Source of the DNA: Oegoconia quadripuncta
Taxonomy: Eukaryota; Arthropoda; Insecta; Lepidoptera; Autostichidae
Assembly: GCA_949316235.1 (NCBI GenBank)
Contig: OX438747.1
Span: 5,752,424 to 5,816,423 of the forward strand
DNA: 64,000 nt
Direction: 5' to 3'
In this document: piece after piece, positions 21,721 through 33,329 of the stretch
How positions within the stretch are numbered: the first letter of the stretch is position 1
How the letters are laid out: every line of letters begins with the position of its first letter
Translations under genes and position numbers: made by a program
Notes under the pieces: model-generated
The model's input: only the letters and a program-made list of their open reading frames with translations
Databases searched by the model: none
Told to the model about the DNA's origin: nothing

Positions 21721-24700
21721 GTATTTTTATTAATTTATTTATTTAGGATCACCGACAATTCTTACATCAATACATAGTCTATCTAACAATTAAGGCGGGT
21801 AGTATTGACATTAAAGTACCATCATTTTTAGGGGAATACAACATGCGAAAATGTAAAAAACAAAACTTGAGGAAATTGCAACACTTTCCTGGCACCGATC
21901 GTATTTATCTCATCCGGGTGCAGTAAATGGCCACCCAGTTCTACCTTAGAACCTATATGATAGAGAGTTGAGTGAGAACATATTCCAATTGCGTGTTTTT
22001 GTATATTCCGTTTATTTTCCTTTAATTTCTTTATGTCCGCCTATTTGTCTGTATACCATGTACTCACAAGCTATAGGGCTTTATAACCGAATTTCGTTTG
22101 GTTAAACATATTTAGAACGTCTACAAAGTAATGAAATAGAATCATGAAATAAAAAAATTCTAATAAGGTGAAACTCGTTTTAACATTGCAATAAATCTTT
22201 ACGTGATTGATAGGATTTGCATCAGCAAAAACTGTTTTTCTACAGTGCTATTGGATTTATTTAGTCGAACGTACAAATAGGTAGGTATTAAACTTTCCCT
22301 AGTTTCTAGGCAGTTAGTATTGCAAAATGTCAAGGTCAGATAAGTTGGCGCCAGAGTTATCGGCACTAACGCTAATGTACGCGGATTTTCTGCTAATGTC
22401 TAGCTTAACTAACTTATTAATAACTAAGTACGTATACATGAAACATCCACGGTTCACCCGGTTCACGTGAGCCCATCGCCGTTGAACCGTAGAAGACTAT
22501 AGATGTTTTTTTGGTGTGAAATCCGTTAGTCGTCTTCACACTCACGGGAAGAAACAGGTTGGTTCTATTCTTTTTGAAAATAGAGAGCTGGCATAATATT
22601 TTTTTTCTAACTTCATGCTGTAGAGACTCTACATGTTTACTTTTTTGTAGAAATTAGGCTTATTGTCATTCAGTTGTACATGTGGTAACACAGTTTGGGA
22701 CTTCAAATGAGGGTACTCAGTTTACAATGGAGATAATTTAAGATTATTAATATTAGTTTATTAGTGAGTATTCTCCCGTCTCACGGTATCGCTTCCAAAG
22801 TCTGTAGATAACAGAAGGGGCTACTCCTAGATCATTTCCACCATAACGCATAGTTCGAGCAAAGCGATAGCTCGAGAGACTTGCAATTCAGGCAGATCTG
22901 GCATTATGACGTAAAATCACTCGCTTCAATGAATAACAATACTCAAAAGTCTCACTTCAATCTCTGTTAAGATTCAAAAAACTTTAAAATCCACTTTAAA
23001 TGTGTTTTCTGTGATTAGCAACTAAAGAAAATTCAATGGCGTCACTTTGTTTTTAGGTGTTCATAGACTCGTGGTCACTTTATTGAGAACTACTAACAAA
23101 AATGCCGATGCTCTTTTGTTTTTTAATTTCTTCGACAATGCCTCTACATTATTTAGTGGCCAGTTATAATTAAAACCTTAAGCAAAAAGTTTAGTTCTAC
23201 TTTGAAATCTTGTTCCACTAAATCTTTTGAGCAGTATATATTATGTAACAGTTATTTCGCATTGGTCCGTCTGTCTGTATTAACAAAAGGCAATTTAAAA
23301 ACATCAAAGTCGGATTATATTACCTGCCAACTAACACGATTGTGTTTAAGAGTGCCAACATGCATTACCCCACTTGATATACTAAGCAGTAAGTGATGCA
23401 ATTCGGCGGGAAGTAGGCCACACGGTGAAAGGTCATCTTGACATCACGTACCTATATTGGTATAGACAGGCATCACATTGTTTTTATTATGTTAAAGTTA
23501 TGCTTTCTATTTTTTGTGAAATCGTTTGTAAAATAAAATTATTTAACAAGGGACTAAAACAACCTGACGCAGAATGATGTTAAAACACTATACGTATTTT
23601 TCACTTAGACTGCGAGAAAAGAAAATAAAAAAGAAATAAAAAGACTACAAACACTACAAATACAATTTTCGCTGTATACTATTTCGAAAATATCTCGTTT
23701 ACAAACACACTCACACATAAAGCCAAAGAACGTTTCACAAAACGTTTTACGGGTAGAGTCAATGGACAAGGGTTTTTTATCGTACGAATAATCGTTGTTT
23801 CATAAAAACGGCGAAAGAGAAATTAAATTTTTTATCATACAACGATGTTAGTGAGTCAATAGACAAGGTTTTTTATCGTACAATTCTTTTTACAATCGAA
23901 CTGTTTTTATTTATAGGTAACGTAACTATATGTAGCTGTAGTTTGTGGGTTCTAAAGAAAACATCTTTAGTTCCTAGGGATAGAAAGATACATTGTCCGT
24001 TTAGCTAAGCTATAATGACACACTTTTAAAGCGTGAGAAGTGAAAAATATTATTCAGAAATCTTACAGCAAAGTGAAAAAAAAAACAATAAACGTAAGTA
24101 GTCAGGTTTTAAAGATAAACATTTACATTATTTGTTTAAATTAACTAGGGGCGGGTCTATAGTACGTTGGAACCCGAGATTTTTAGTATTGCAAGTATAC
24201 AGAGCCGCAAAAACACTTTCGTATCTCAATGAGCGACAAAAATACTTTTGGGATATAACCGTATCGAAATATTGTTTCGGTTTTTCCCCAGACGGTATTG
24301 CTCGCATGAACTATAGGACTACAAACCCGTCCCGGCGCGGGAGTCCCGACATCGCTCTCCACAATTCAATTTAACGTTTTCGAAGGTGAGACAATTGAAA
24401 AAGTCATATTTTAAACAATAAAATAATTAGACAGCACCTGATTGACACAGGACTTCGCTCCGTGTACATGTATGTCTCCAAAATCTCGATTTCAGTCTTC
24501 CTAATGCTTAATAGGGCCAATTAACCAACTAATTCCTGCCAAACAAAACGAAAGTAGTCCAGGATTTTCTTATAATCTTTTCGATTAGTTGATAGACAAT
24601 AATTTGGTAACTAGATATCCAGCTATGTTTTTTACAATAGAATGAGAAAATAACGTTATGTTTTTGGTAAGCGGGAAAAAGCTTTTGTCAATAGCAGTCT

Positions 24701-25080
24701 CGGGGGTAGAGCAAGTTCATACCCTCTAAGAAAGAACCCTTGTTATTGAGTACTAGGTCCTTTGTAAAGATTTGTATACATAATAGAAGGTTATGTCGCC
24801 TAAGGTCGCGGGACCGGTATCGTTGGGAAGGTCTTAATAAGCATATTGCAACTGTGGATTCCATTATAGTTTGTAGTTAAATGTGTTGTTTACTTATATT
24901 GTGCAAAAATTTACTTTTTTTATTATTGGACACAGCAATCCATTACAAAATTTGATTATTATTACAAATTCTTACTACCATTTCTATTTTGGTTAACGAT
25001 TCCGAGTTATTATTAAAAGTATTACTAACTCAATAGCACATTCATTATTATTATTATTATGAATAAGTGCATTGGCATTG
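21721..25080. other. Anonymous DNA with one DR-C fragment
   Basis: A minus-strand DR-C copy lies at 22503-22580 (AATCCGTTAGTCGTCTTCAC, then CACGGGAAGAAACAGG). Weak ORFs at 23202-23396 and 24132-24374 are unrecognised. No other structure was seen in this 3.3 kb. Confidence 0.4.
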
Positions 25081-25360
25081 AATAAATAAATAAATATAAA
25101 TATCCTTAGACATACACACAGCGCCATCTAGTTCCACAATAAGCAACTATATGCTTGTGTTGTGGATACCAGATGGTTGATATAATACATAAATACATTT
25201 TTTTTTTGTAAATAAATACTTATTATAAATGAAAACATCCATAACTCGGGTAAACATGTCCGTATTCATCACACAAACATATGCCCCTAGCGGGATTCGA
25301 ACCCGCAACCTTTTGGTATAGTGGCCAGAGTTGCTAACCATTACACCAAACAGGTCGTCA
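25081..25360 (-). mobile_element. SINE-B, full length
   Basis: Best SINE-B copy. On the minus strand the A box is TGGTGTAATGG and the B box GGTTCGAATCCCG, the body carries CCGAGTTATGGATGTTTTCA and GGAACTAGATGGCGCTGTG, and the tail is (TTTA)n. Confidence 0.8.
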
Positions 25361-25596
25361 ATTTGAAATTCTTAAATTCTTTCAAAAATTGAAATTCTTA
25401 AATAAATTGAAAGTAGACTGTGTTTTGCTATTATTAATATTCGTATATTAGGAATAATATAATATCATTCCCATCTTAAAGATCTACCATTCAATAGCTT
25501 TAAAAGATACTTACATATGTGGCTTGTGCAATACTCGTTCTATTCCATTAAAATGTTCTTGAATCATACCCAAGAACAATTAATTGAATGCTCGCT
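25361..25596. other. Anonymous DNA between two SINEs
   Basis: Contains a short direct repeat near 25363-25405 (AATTGAAATTCTTAAATTC / AAATTGAAATTCTTAAAT). Nothing else was seen. Confidence 0.35.
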
Positions 25597-26080
25597 GGAT
25601 TTTTTTTTTTTATGCACGACGGGTTTGTACTTGACCTCAATCACACCTGATGTTAAGTGAAGATGAGGTCGAAGGTGGAAGCGTACTACCCGGAAACACC
25701 AACACATTTGGGGGACTGGCTATCTTATCTCTGACAACCGGAACACAACAATGCTATTAACATTGCTGCTTGGCGGCAGATTTAAAAAAGATGGTGGTAG
25801 CTAGCCAGGCGGGCATCTAAAATGCCCTACCACCAACCAAACCGAGTACATAAAACTTGTAATTGTTTATTTATGTTTTATTTTTTATTTTTTTGTATGC
25901 CATTTGGTAGATCACAGTGATCCAGCTATCTTTATATTCTTACCATCATTATTGTACCTGTGTATCACAAAGAATTAAATGAATATGAATATGAATAAAA
26001 ACATGTACCCCGCTGGGGATCGAACCCGCGACCTCCGAATCGTAAACCCAACGTTGTTTACATTGAGCCACGGAGGCGGT
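25597..26080 (-). mobile_element. SINE-A split by a LINE insertion
   Basis: The tail half (25597-25862) and head half (25995-26080) together make a complete reversed SINE-A. The head keeps GGGATCGAACCCGCGACC. Between them lies the foreign segment listed separately. Confidence 0.8.
25863..25994 (+). mobile_element. 5'-truncated LINE end with (ATGAAT)n tail inside SINE-A
   Basis: The inserted DNA ends in AATGAATATGAATATGAATA. It is flanked by near-identical ATAAAACTTGTA (left) and ATAAAAACATGTA (right), consistent with a target-site duplication of about 12 bp. It is too short to carry any protein. Confidence 0.65.
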
Positions 26081-26091
26081 TAAAAATTTTT

Positions 26092-26290
26092 TAGAATAGA
26101 ATAGAACTTTATTGTTAAACTGTGTACACTAGATGTTATTCTTATTTTTGACACAACAGCTTGTCCATTTTGGACGTACAATAATAATTATAATTAAAAG
26201 AAAAGCATTGTATTAAAATTAGGTATGTCAAATATTAATATATTTAAACATTTTTTTTAGTGCCAAAATTTTACCAACTTACTCTACACA
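26092..26290 (-). mobile_element. Probable LINE 3' UTR with (TTCTA)n tail
   Basis: On the minus strand, AACAATAAAGTTCTATTCTA shows an AATAAA signal followed by a pentanucleotide tail. No coding part is visible and the left boundary is uncertain. Confidence 0.45.
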
Positions 26291-27070
26291 ACTCAGAATT
26301 AGGAGGATCTTATTGTAATAACACCTAATTAATGTACCCTATTCAACACCAAACAAATCATATTCTATGCTACAAAATATCCTCGTGATTAATTTGAAGA
26401 TTATTGAAGGCATATTGTTTCTGATTTGGACTGACCGATTTAAAAACGATATTCTTTATGAAACCATAAAAACGCCGATAAAGTCTAGTTTACTTTCCTT
26501 TGAACTCACAATCTTTGGCAATAAAAATTACTTTTAATGGCTTTGGTTTATTGTCGCGGTATTGGGTGATCTACATTCAGGAAATAATGTCAAGGCGGCT
26601 TTTGAACTACAAAATATTTCTTCGGTCCGGGTATAATTGCTTTGATATGTACCTATATAGTGATATATATATCGCAGGAGTTATTTTCAATATGTAGGTA
26701 CATTAAATCGTTCTGGAGTCGCATAATTTATCAGTCACATCTGCTTATGTAGTTATTTGTGGTACGACGTGATAAAGTTTTTTTTGTATGATAAATTTCG
26801 GAAGTCTATGTAAAATTCCCACGACATTATTATTTTACCAATCATAAATAAAAATAAAGATCATAAAAACTGCAAATGCTAAGTGCATTACATAGCAAAT
26901 AAAAAAAATTACATAGCAATATTAAATTTTGATTTAATTAACCACAACGTTAACTTATGAATACCGTAGCGTTATATATGGTGTATAAACCATATATTAA
27001 GCTATATTATAACAGTTTCTTATAACTTGTTAGTGATTTAAATTTCTTCAATGTAGTACTTTATATTATA
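26291..27070. other. Anonymous DNA
   Basis: An ORF at 26500-26697 is unrecognised. A small hairpin near 26968 pairs TATATGGT with ACCATATA. No repeat partner was seen. Confidence 0.3.
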
Positions 27071-27300
27071 CTAGATAACCGCGCGCGGCTTCGCCTGCGT
27101 GGAATAACTTTATCGCGGATATGTTTTTGCTTATCCCGCGGGAACTACTCAATTTATTGGGATTAAAAATATCCTATATTTTAATCCAGCGAATATTCTA
27201 TATACCAAATTTCATCCTAATCCGTTCATCTGTTACACCGTGATTGAGCAACAAACAAATAAACAAACAATCATCCAAACTTTCACATTCATAACATCAG
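27071..27300 (-). mobile_element. Helitron-like non-autonomous element
   Basis: On the minus strand it ends GCGAAGCCGCGCGCGGTTAT, then CTAGT, with a GC-rich inverted core. Its 5' part carries CACGGTGTAACAGATGAACG and TTTGTTTGTTGCTCAATC. The CCGCGGATATG...CCCGCGGGAAC segment matches the fragment at 46871-46996. Confidence 0.6.
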
Positions 27301-28429
27301 TTAGATTAGATATAGTACAGTCGCGGAATGAAAAGGTTCGACAGTTTCCCAATACTTTAATTTGACACTTAGCAAGCACATGTTACCTTTCTAAACTAAG
27401 TAACACACCCAAATATTGAATGGAAAATTAAAGCTTAACTCTTGACCACAGGGTTCACATTTAGCCGAACTAGAATATTTGAGCTAAAACCTTTTTATTT
27501 AAAACCTGCCAGTGTTATCGAATGTCACAACAATAACTTGTCTACAAGCAAAAGTCGACTTTAAGGTGACGAACCTATCCATTCCGCTACTGTACATAAT
27601 ATTACTCCTTGAGTGCTCCCAAATTGGATGCACAAGGGGGTATGATACCACATTTGTAAGGCTTACAAGCCTCTTTATAACTTTTAATTAATATTCTCCC
27701 TCCTTTTTGTTATTATTAGTTCGTTAAAATCTTGTCTAAAGTTCTTAGTACTTATCAATAGTTTGTTTAATTAAACACATCTAAAGTGGATACTGGACGG
27801 TTTTTGGATCACCTATTTCTTAGACTAAAGAAATAGTATATTATTGTAGCTTTCTAACCAGTAACGTTAAAAATTATAAAAGGAGAGTGCAAAAATCATT
27901 TATTTATATATCAGTAGTTATCATTGTCAATCAAGAATTAAATCAGTTATCTCAATTTAGTATGAATGCCGACTCGTTTATTCAATATTAGGACAAATAT
28001 AGCTCGAGCAAATAAAACACAAACCAAATATTAAACATAATGTTGTTGAAAGCGTAATTCCCAACTTTGTTGGGTATACATGAGTAATCTCACAAATGGT
28101 TTATCTCAAATGTCAAGACAGGCACCTCAAGGACTGTGTTGATTTTGGCATAAGCTTGTAAGAGCGAGAGTTCTTGATAAAAATTTGCCGATTTCTTTAT
28201 GGCTTTTATTGTAAACAATAAAGTATGCTTTTCTGTCACTCTTCAAGAGTATATGTGGTTCTGTTTTAAGTAATAATTTATATTCGTCATTATTAGGTAT
28301 TATTAAAATCCACAATCGAAACCACTATCTACTGAGATGACGTAAACTTGTGATGGAGTAAAAATTTATAGAAAAATATGTAAAAAAATTTGACATACTT
28401 ATGTAATATTTATATTTAGGTATTGATTA
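27301..28429. other. Anonymous DNA
   Basis: AT-rich with no gene, no splice-compatible exon and no repeat partner recognised. Confidence 0.3.
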
Positions 28430-28770
28430 TTAGGGAAAAACTGTCGAAATTGTCCTAACCGACTGCCATACCGTAAAAAAATTTATGACGCGGCCAAAAA
28501 TTCGACTTCCTACTACATATTTTTGTTTTATATACGACTGTAATAGTCGTATCCTAGCATAAATCAATCTTGTCGTAACAGTCATAGGTACACCCCGAAT
28601 CCAAGGTGTAGTGCAGTGCATAGCAATGCGATTCGCCGGCGGATAAGCTGTGACCTTTAGGGCCGTAAGACTGGTTGGACCGCATGCTTCCACTTCCAGC
28701 CGCAGCCGTATACCGATGGAATTTATAACGCCACTCTACTACGGGCCCAGATCATAAAAGAGGGTTCAGT
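28430..28770. other. Unclassified GC-richer segment with an 87-codon minus ORF
   Basis: The minus ORF at 28430-28693 has no recognised domain. The segment contains CGACTGTAATAGTCGTATCC and TACACCCCGAATCCAAGG, words with the feel of a dispersed moth repeat. There is no second copy in the window. Confidence 0.3.
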
Positions 28771-30967
28771 TCAACGTGTTTGTTGTTTTATTAACTTCAA
28801 TTCATATATAGTCTTAATGAGTTGTTCCAGTTGTGTTTGACTGATTTAGGTTGTTATTCTGTATCTTAGTTGTAATTGCCGTTGTACTTCAATATGAAAC
28901 TTTCAGTCTGTTCATGATGGTAGTTTGTTTGTGCTATTTCTACTATTTAGCTATTAACACCGTGTAAGAGGTTATCTTTGTGTTGACTACCCCACTACTC
29001 CTATCAGTACTAGCGTACAGTATGCTCAAAGTGTTAATTAGAGAAGAAAATTTTATGCTGTTTTGTAGATACAATGCACGAGCAACAAATCCCTATTTAG
29101 GAATAATCCAATTCAGACATGTGCTAAATGCAGCAAATTACTTGCAGTGCAATTAGTGCAGTCATTACTTTGTGCAACCCATTCAGTCAACGACAACTTT
29201 TGGAATATAAAGAGTGAGAAAAGGTGTGTTTTGAAATCGCGGGTTTTATTTTCGTCTCTCAAGTTGTACAACTATTTGTCGGACTTCATTTGTACACACG
29301 GTCGCACGACGACCGTAACCTTACAGTTTAAGCGGGTCTCGCGGGGTTCACATTTCCGATAACGTCCCGCAGCCAGCTTACACTGGTAGTGTTACGGTGG
29401 TCATGCTGTCGACCTTCACAGTGTGTGCTTTGAAATTCAATTCAAAAATTCATAAATATTTATTTTCATTATCAAACATAACAATCTTGTACTCAATAGT
29501 CACAGCATCCTGTTAAGCTTTAAAATTTGACGTGTTAGGATACTCTGTTAAATAACTCTCAACAATCCTTCACACCAGGTGAGGTTGTGGTTGAACACGT
29601 AAAAATGAAAATCAAAATTAATGAATGTCGAAATTAAACTATGGTTATACGTCTTGTATGAACTATTCCATTCATATTCAATTCCCACAAAGCCTTCTTA
29701 AGGTCAGCGAGACTAAAGCCATAAACAAAGTAATTAAATTAAAAATAGACAGTTTATTGATTAATGTTATAAATGTCTCGTGTTAAGAAATCGAAGGAAT
29801 AATTTGCGTGGAAAGTGGCACGATAAACGACGTAATGACATCAGCTAATCTCATTGCTTATGGATCATCTGAATACGTAATTAATGAGGTCATTGAGCCT
29901 AGAAGTAGATGCGTATTTGCCAACTAAGGTTGATACAGTCATGCTTGTAGCAGAAACCATGCATGGTAAAGCCGGTAGAGCTACTTTTTATGGCTAGATG
30001 GTTTAGGTGACTACTGCATTGTTTTTAAAAGTTTCTATACTATTATGAGCATTCTCTTCTACGTTAGACAGGCGTAACATGGAAGACGAATTGAAAATTT
30101 CCAACGCATATTATTACTAATTACACACTTTCACTGGATTGAGATATTCATCCAAAAGTGACTGCATTGGAGATGTGTTATTAAAGTGAATGATGATGGT
30201 TATTTCCCGAAATCTCCAAAACAGCTCTCGTTTTCTTTGTAGCTTTGTCGAAACCGCAATTGTAAAGGTATTCTTGATTTTGATTGATGAAAATTATTTC
30301 AATTATAGGTAAGTAGGTAATAGTTAGCTCATTTCGCATACCAACGTGTAGATAAGGGAATCGCTAATTGTGGAATTTCTGTAACGGCAGGTCGCTAACC
30401 TCTTGTGTTTTATATAGGTACCTACCTACTGTGTACCTAATGGGTTAGGACTTTGATCTTTTGACTCAATAATGTAACCCTTTCAGTTATCCTTACCGAA
30501 TGTATAATAGAAACGTTATCAATCGCAGAATCCATTGTTATAACTTCGAAAGGCAATACGCTAAAGTGATTAGTTTCGTGGTGAAGAAACAATGCAGATC
30601 CGTTTGTAGGTCTATTAGGATTTAAATTAGATATAAGTGCTACGTGCTAAATTACAACTTTATTGCAATATATACCTACCATGCAATATTGAAGGATAGC
30701 AAACAAGAAATCAACAAAGAGTTGATTTAGAAAAGAACTTTAGAGGAGATATAGGGGTCTTCAAGGTCAGTAACATAATATACAATATCTCACAAACAAA
30801 GCAAAGCCACTTTACATTCCAAACTAGTCAGCCTTTTCATCACACGGTCACGACTTGACCAAACTTTAATGACAATGCATTCTTTAAATTTCAACTCTAA
30901 TGGCTAACGTTCAGTATTTGGTAGAGACAGACCAAATACTTCCACTCTATAAGTACGAGTGGCACTC
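28771..30967. other. Anonymous DNA, likely intron of the minus-strand gene
   Basis: It lies downstream of the donor of the minus-strand exon. I found no convincing second exon: no acceptor followed by a long phase-compatible frame. The short ORF at 29147-29362 (plus) is unrecognised. Confidence 0.35.
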
Positions 30968-30969
30968 AC

Positions 30970-31084
30970 CATTGGAGCCGAAATAGTCGTCTTTTTCCAT
31001 AATGTCATGCTGGAAGCCGTAAGCAGGCAGCCATGCATGGGAGCCCGGTGGTTCGGGCCAATCCGATATTCGAACCTCCTCCAT
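30970..31084 (-). CDS. First coding exon of a minus-strand gene, product unrecognised
   Basis: Reading leftward from the ATG at 31084, 38 codons plus one base end at a strong donor, G|GTGAGT (intron begins at 30969). The peptide starts MEEVRISDWPEPPGSHAW and ends DIMEKDDYFGSN. It is acidic and proline-containing, with no signal peptide or membrane segment. The start context (purine at -3, G at +4) is better than that of the upstream ATG at 31095, which opens a different frame. A CpG-rich block lies directly upstream. I do not recognise the protein. It has the look of the short 5' exon of a regulatory gene with long introns, whose remaining exons would lie at lower coordinates. A chance frame is still possible. 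Confidence 0.5.
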
Positions 31085-31460
31085 TTCGACATGAACACAA
31101 CACTGCACTCCACTAGCGTGTTCACACTAAGTTAGCACAAGCATGCGTGGACTACCTCTTCGTTCGTCCATTAGGTTGTCATTTAGGACGATAACGGTCG
31201 CTGATTCGGTGCGGTCGGCGCCGGCAGGTGTACTGTTCTGCCTTTCACTCACTTACTCACTACGAGACAAGCGCGCGCGGCGGGGAGCGGCGACGAACTA
31301 GCGAATGCGCCGATGGCAGGCGCGCGCGCTGCGATCTCTCCGACCAAGTCTTTCCATATCTATTGCAGCAAAAAACCCAGACGCCATCACGGCGCGCCTC
31401 AGCTGTGCTTTTGCCTGCTGCCCCTCGAACGGAAATCGAATCAACAAACGCGAAACTAGA
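31085..31460 (-). promoter_or_regulatory. CpG-rich promoter / 5' UTR block of the minus-strand gene
   Basis: This stretch is sharply more GC- and CpG-rich than the rest of the window (runs such as GCGCGCGCGGCGGGG and GGCAGGCGCGCGCGCTGCG near 31269-31335). It sits immediately upstream of the exon at 30970-31084. Several overlapping short ORFs on both strands here are a by-product of high GC. No TATA box was seen, and the transcription start was not placed. Confidence 0.45.
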
Positions 31461-33195
31461 TTTACGGGTTTGGAACCAGTTAGACCGTCTATAGATGTGG
31501 CTGACTCGGACACATTTGGAAACAATTAGAAATGTTTGTTAACTGGAGAAGAAACGACGTGACTGATGGTGACATAACGCCTCTCTTACTCCAGGTATCA
31601 AGGTGCAGGATATTTGCCATTAGGTTAGTGGCATAGTTCAACCTATTTATCAGCATCAGCAGCACCTACTTCTGCAGTTGCTTTGAAATGCGTTAGGTAA
31701 TGTTCTTCTGTTTTTAATAACACATATAAATCATGTGGGAAGTCAATATTTTAAGGAAATTTCAACGCGTTATAAACTTTCTCGTATTTGTTAGATCGGT
31801 TCCTTCACCTCCTCTGTGACATTCCGAGAACAGTACGAGTATGATCATAATTCACTTTAAAGACGTTAATGCTGTCAATATTTCAAATGTTCACCGTATT
31901 AGGTTTAACGGTTGAATTAATCGTCATTCAGGTCACGATTACCTTACTTACGCGCTGTTACAAAACTTTCGAAGCAAAATTTAGGAGAAAGTCGCCATTT
32001 TGCGGGTGTGAGCCACCGGTACAAAAAGTGGGCTGCTTGCGTGATGAAATGCCAGGATTGGACCATTGTGATAAACGTAAAATAGAAATAACTACAAGAG
32101 TATTATTTATGTTAAGCTTTTATGAACATTACAGAATTGCGGGTTTCGTTGATTTGGCTCTTAAAGAACTCGTGATCAAGACTTGTGATCGATGACGTCG
32201 AACTGTATTGCTAAAGGTGTTAAGTCGTCACGTCAACTAACCTTTCTTTACCAATGACTCTCCCTCCGTCTTTTGTGAAGACACTCGTCTATACATAATG
32301 ATATAATTTATTTATATTAATAATCTATGTCAAAACTAAACATTGCATCAAAATAAAGTTCCGCTATTCTAAAAAGACTTTTATCTACCATTCTCCGCTT
32401 AAAAAATAGAAAGAAGAACAACGCAACTAATTTTTTAATAACAAGTACCTATACTAACATTAGAACGCCTATCGTTTATTTACTCTCTCTCTCTTTTCTC
32501 TCTCTATCTCTATCTCTTCTACATATTCTTTAACAAACGTTACCTCGTACCTACAAGCATTTATTTACGGCTAGACGATGGACTAGACGGAAATTAGAGG
32601 AAACCATTTAAGCCAAGTAAGATTTTGTTTTGCATTTGTAAATCTTAATGTCAAAATAATGGTCGTGAGCTTGCGTGCAGATCTTGTGTGAACTTTCTGA
32701 TGTTTTTTTGTATCAAGATGGTAAATAATTGGTGCAAGTAAACTCTGACCTCTGTCTGTGGGAACTCGAAAGTGAAATTACACATGTATGTAACATGTTA
32801 TTCAAGTAGATTAAGTGATGTTTATTTGTGTCTTGCCGCGTATTTAGCGTCAGCGGTGTTTACTTTGACTGTGTACTTACATATTTCCTAGTTTGTCTTC
32901 CTGGTTCCCACATTTTATTTCATGTTTGCAGCAGTTAAATAAGTAGTTTGTAAATTAATTTTAATCATGTAATATTAAAAGTTGCTGGTGTCATTTTGAA
33001 CAGGTTATCAACGTCATATTGCTTTCAATCGTCATGGCTAGTGCAGTGGGCAGTACATATTACAGATATTACTTAATAAATGAGGGCGCCATGTGTGCGT
33101 TAGCAAAGCGAAAAATACAAGATGGAGTAGATCAAATTTAAATAAAAAAATAAGCAGTATAATTCCAAGAGAGCCTAACTTGGAGGTCTGGCTGG
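31461..33195. other. Anonymous DNA with a CT-rich microsatellite
   Basis: A (CT)n/(TCTA)-like tract lies at 32482-32521. The ORF at 31869-32195 (108 codons, plus) has no recognised domain, poor codon flavour and no splice support. Confidence 0.35.
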
Positions 33196-33329
33196 TCTTA
33201 TTACTACTTTGTCAAAAGTAATGACTTTTGAGAAAGAAATGAAAATAAAATTTAAAATGGGGCCAACTTAGGCAGACCCAGAACCAGAAATATAGTGGAA
33301 CTCCTAAATTGCTCAAAGTAGTAATAAGA
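33196..33329. repeat. Inverted repeat, perfect 16-bp arms
   Basis: TCTTATTACTACTTTG at 33196-33211 is exactly complementary to CAAAGTAGTAATAAGA at 33314-33329, around a spacer of about 100 bp. It could be a small foldback element. Pairing does not extend outward. Confidence 0.6.

Noticed and set aside
31228..31529. Three overlapping ORFs on both strands
   Set aside because: High GC lowers stop frequency. They lie in the promoter-like block of the minus-strand exon.
31869..32195. 108-codon plus-strand ORF
   Set aside because: No domain, no splice sites making a better gene model, no start context and no repeat or promoter link.
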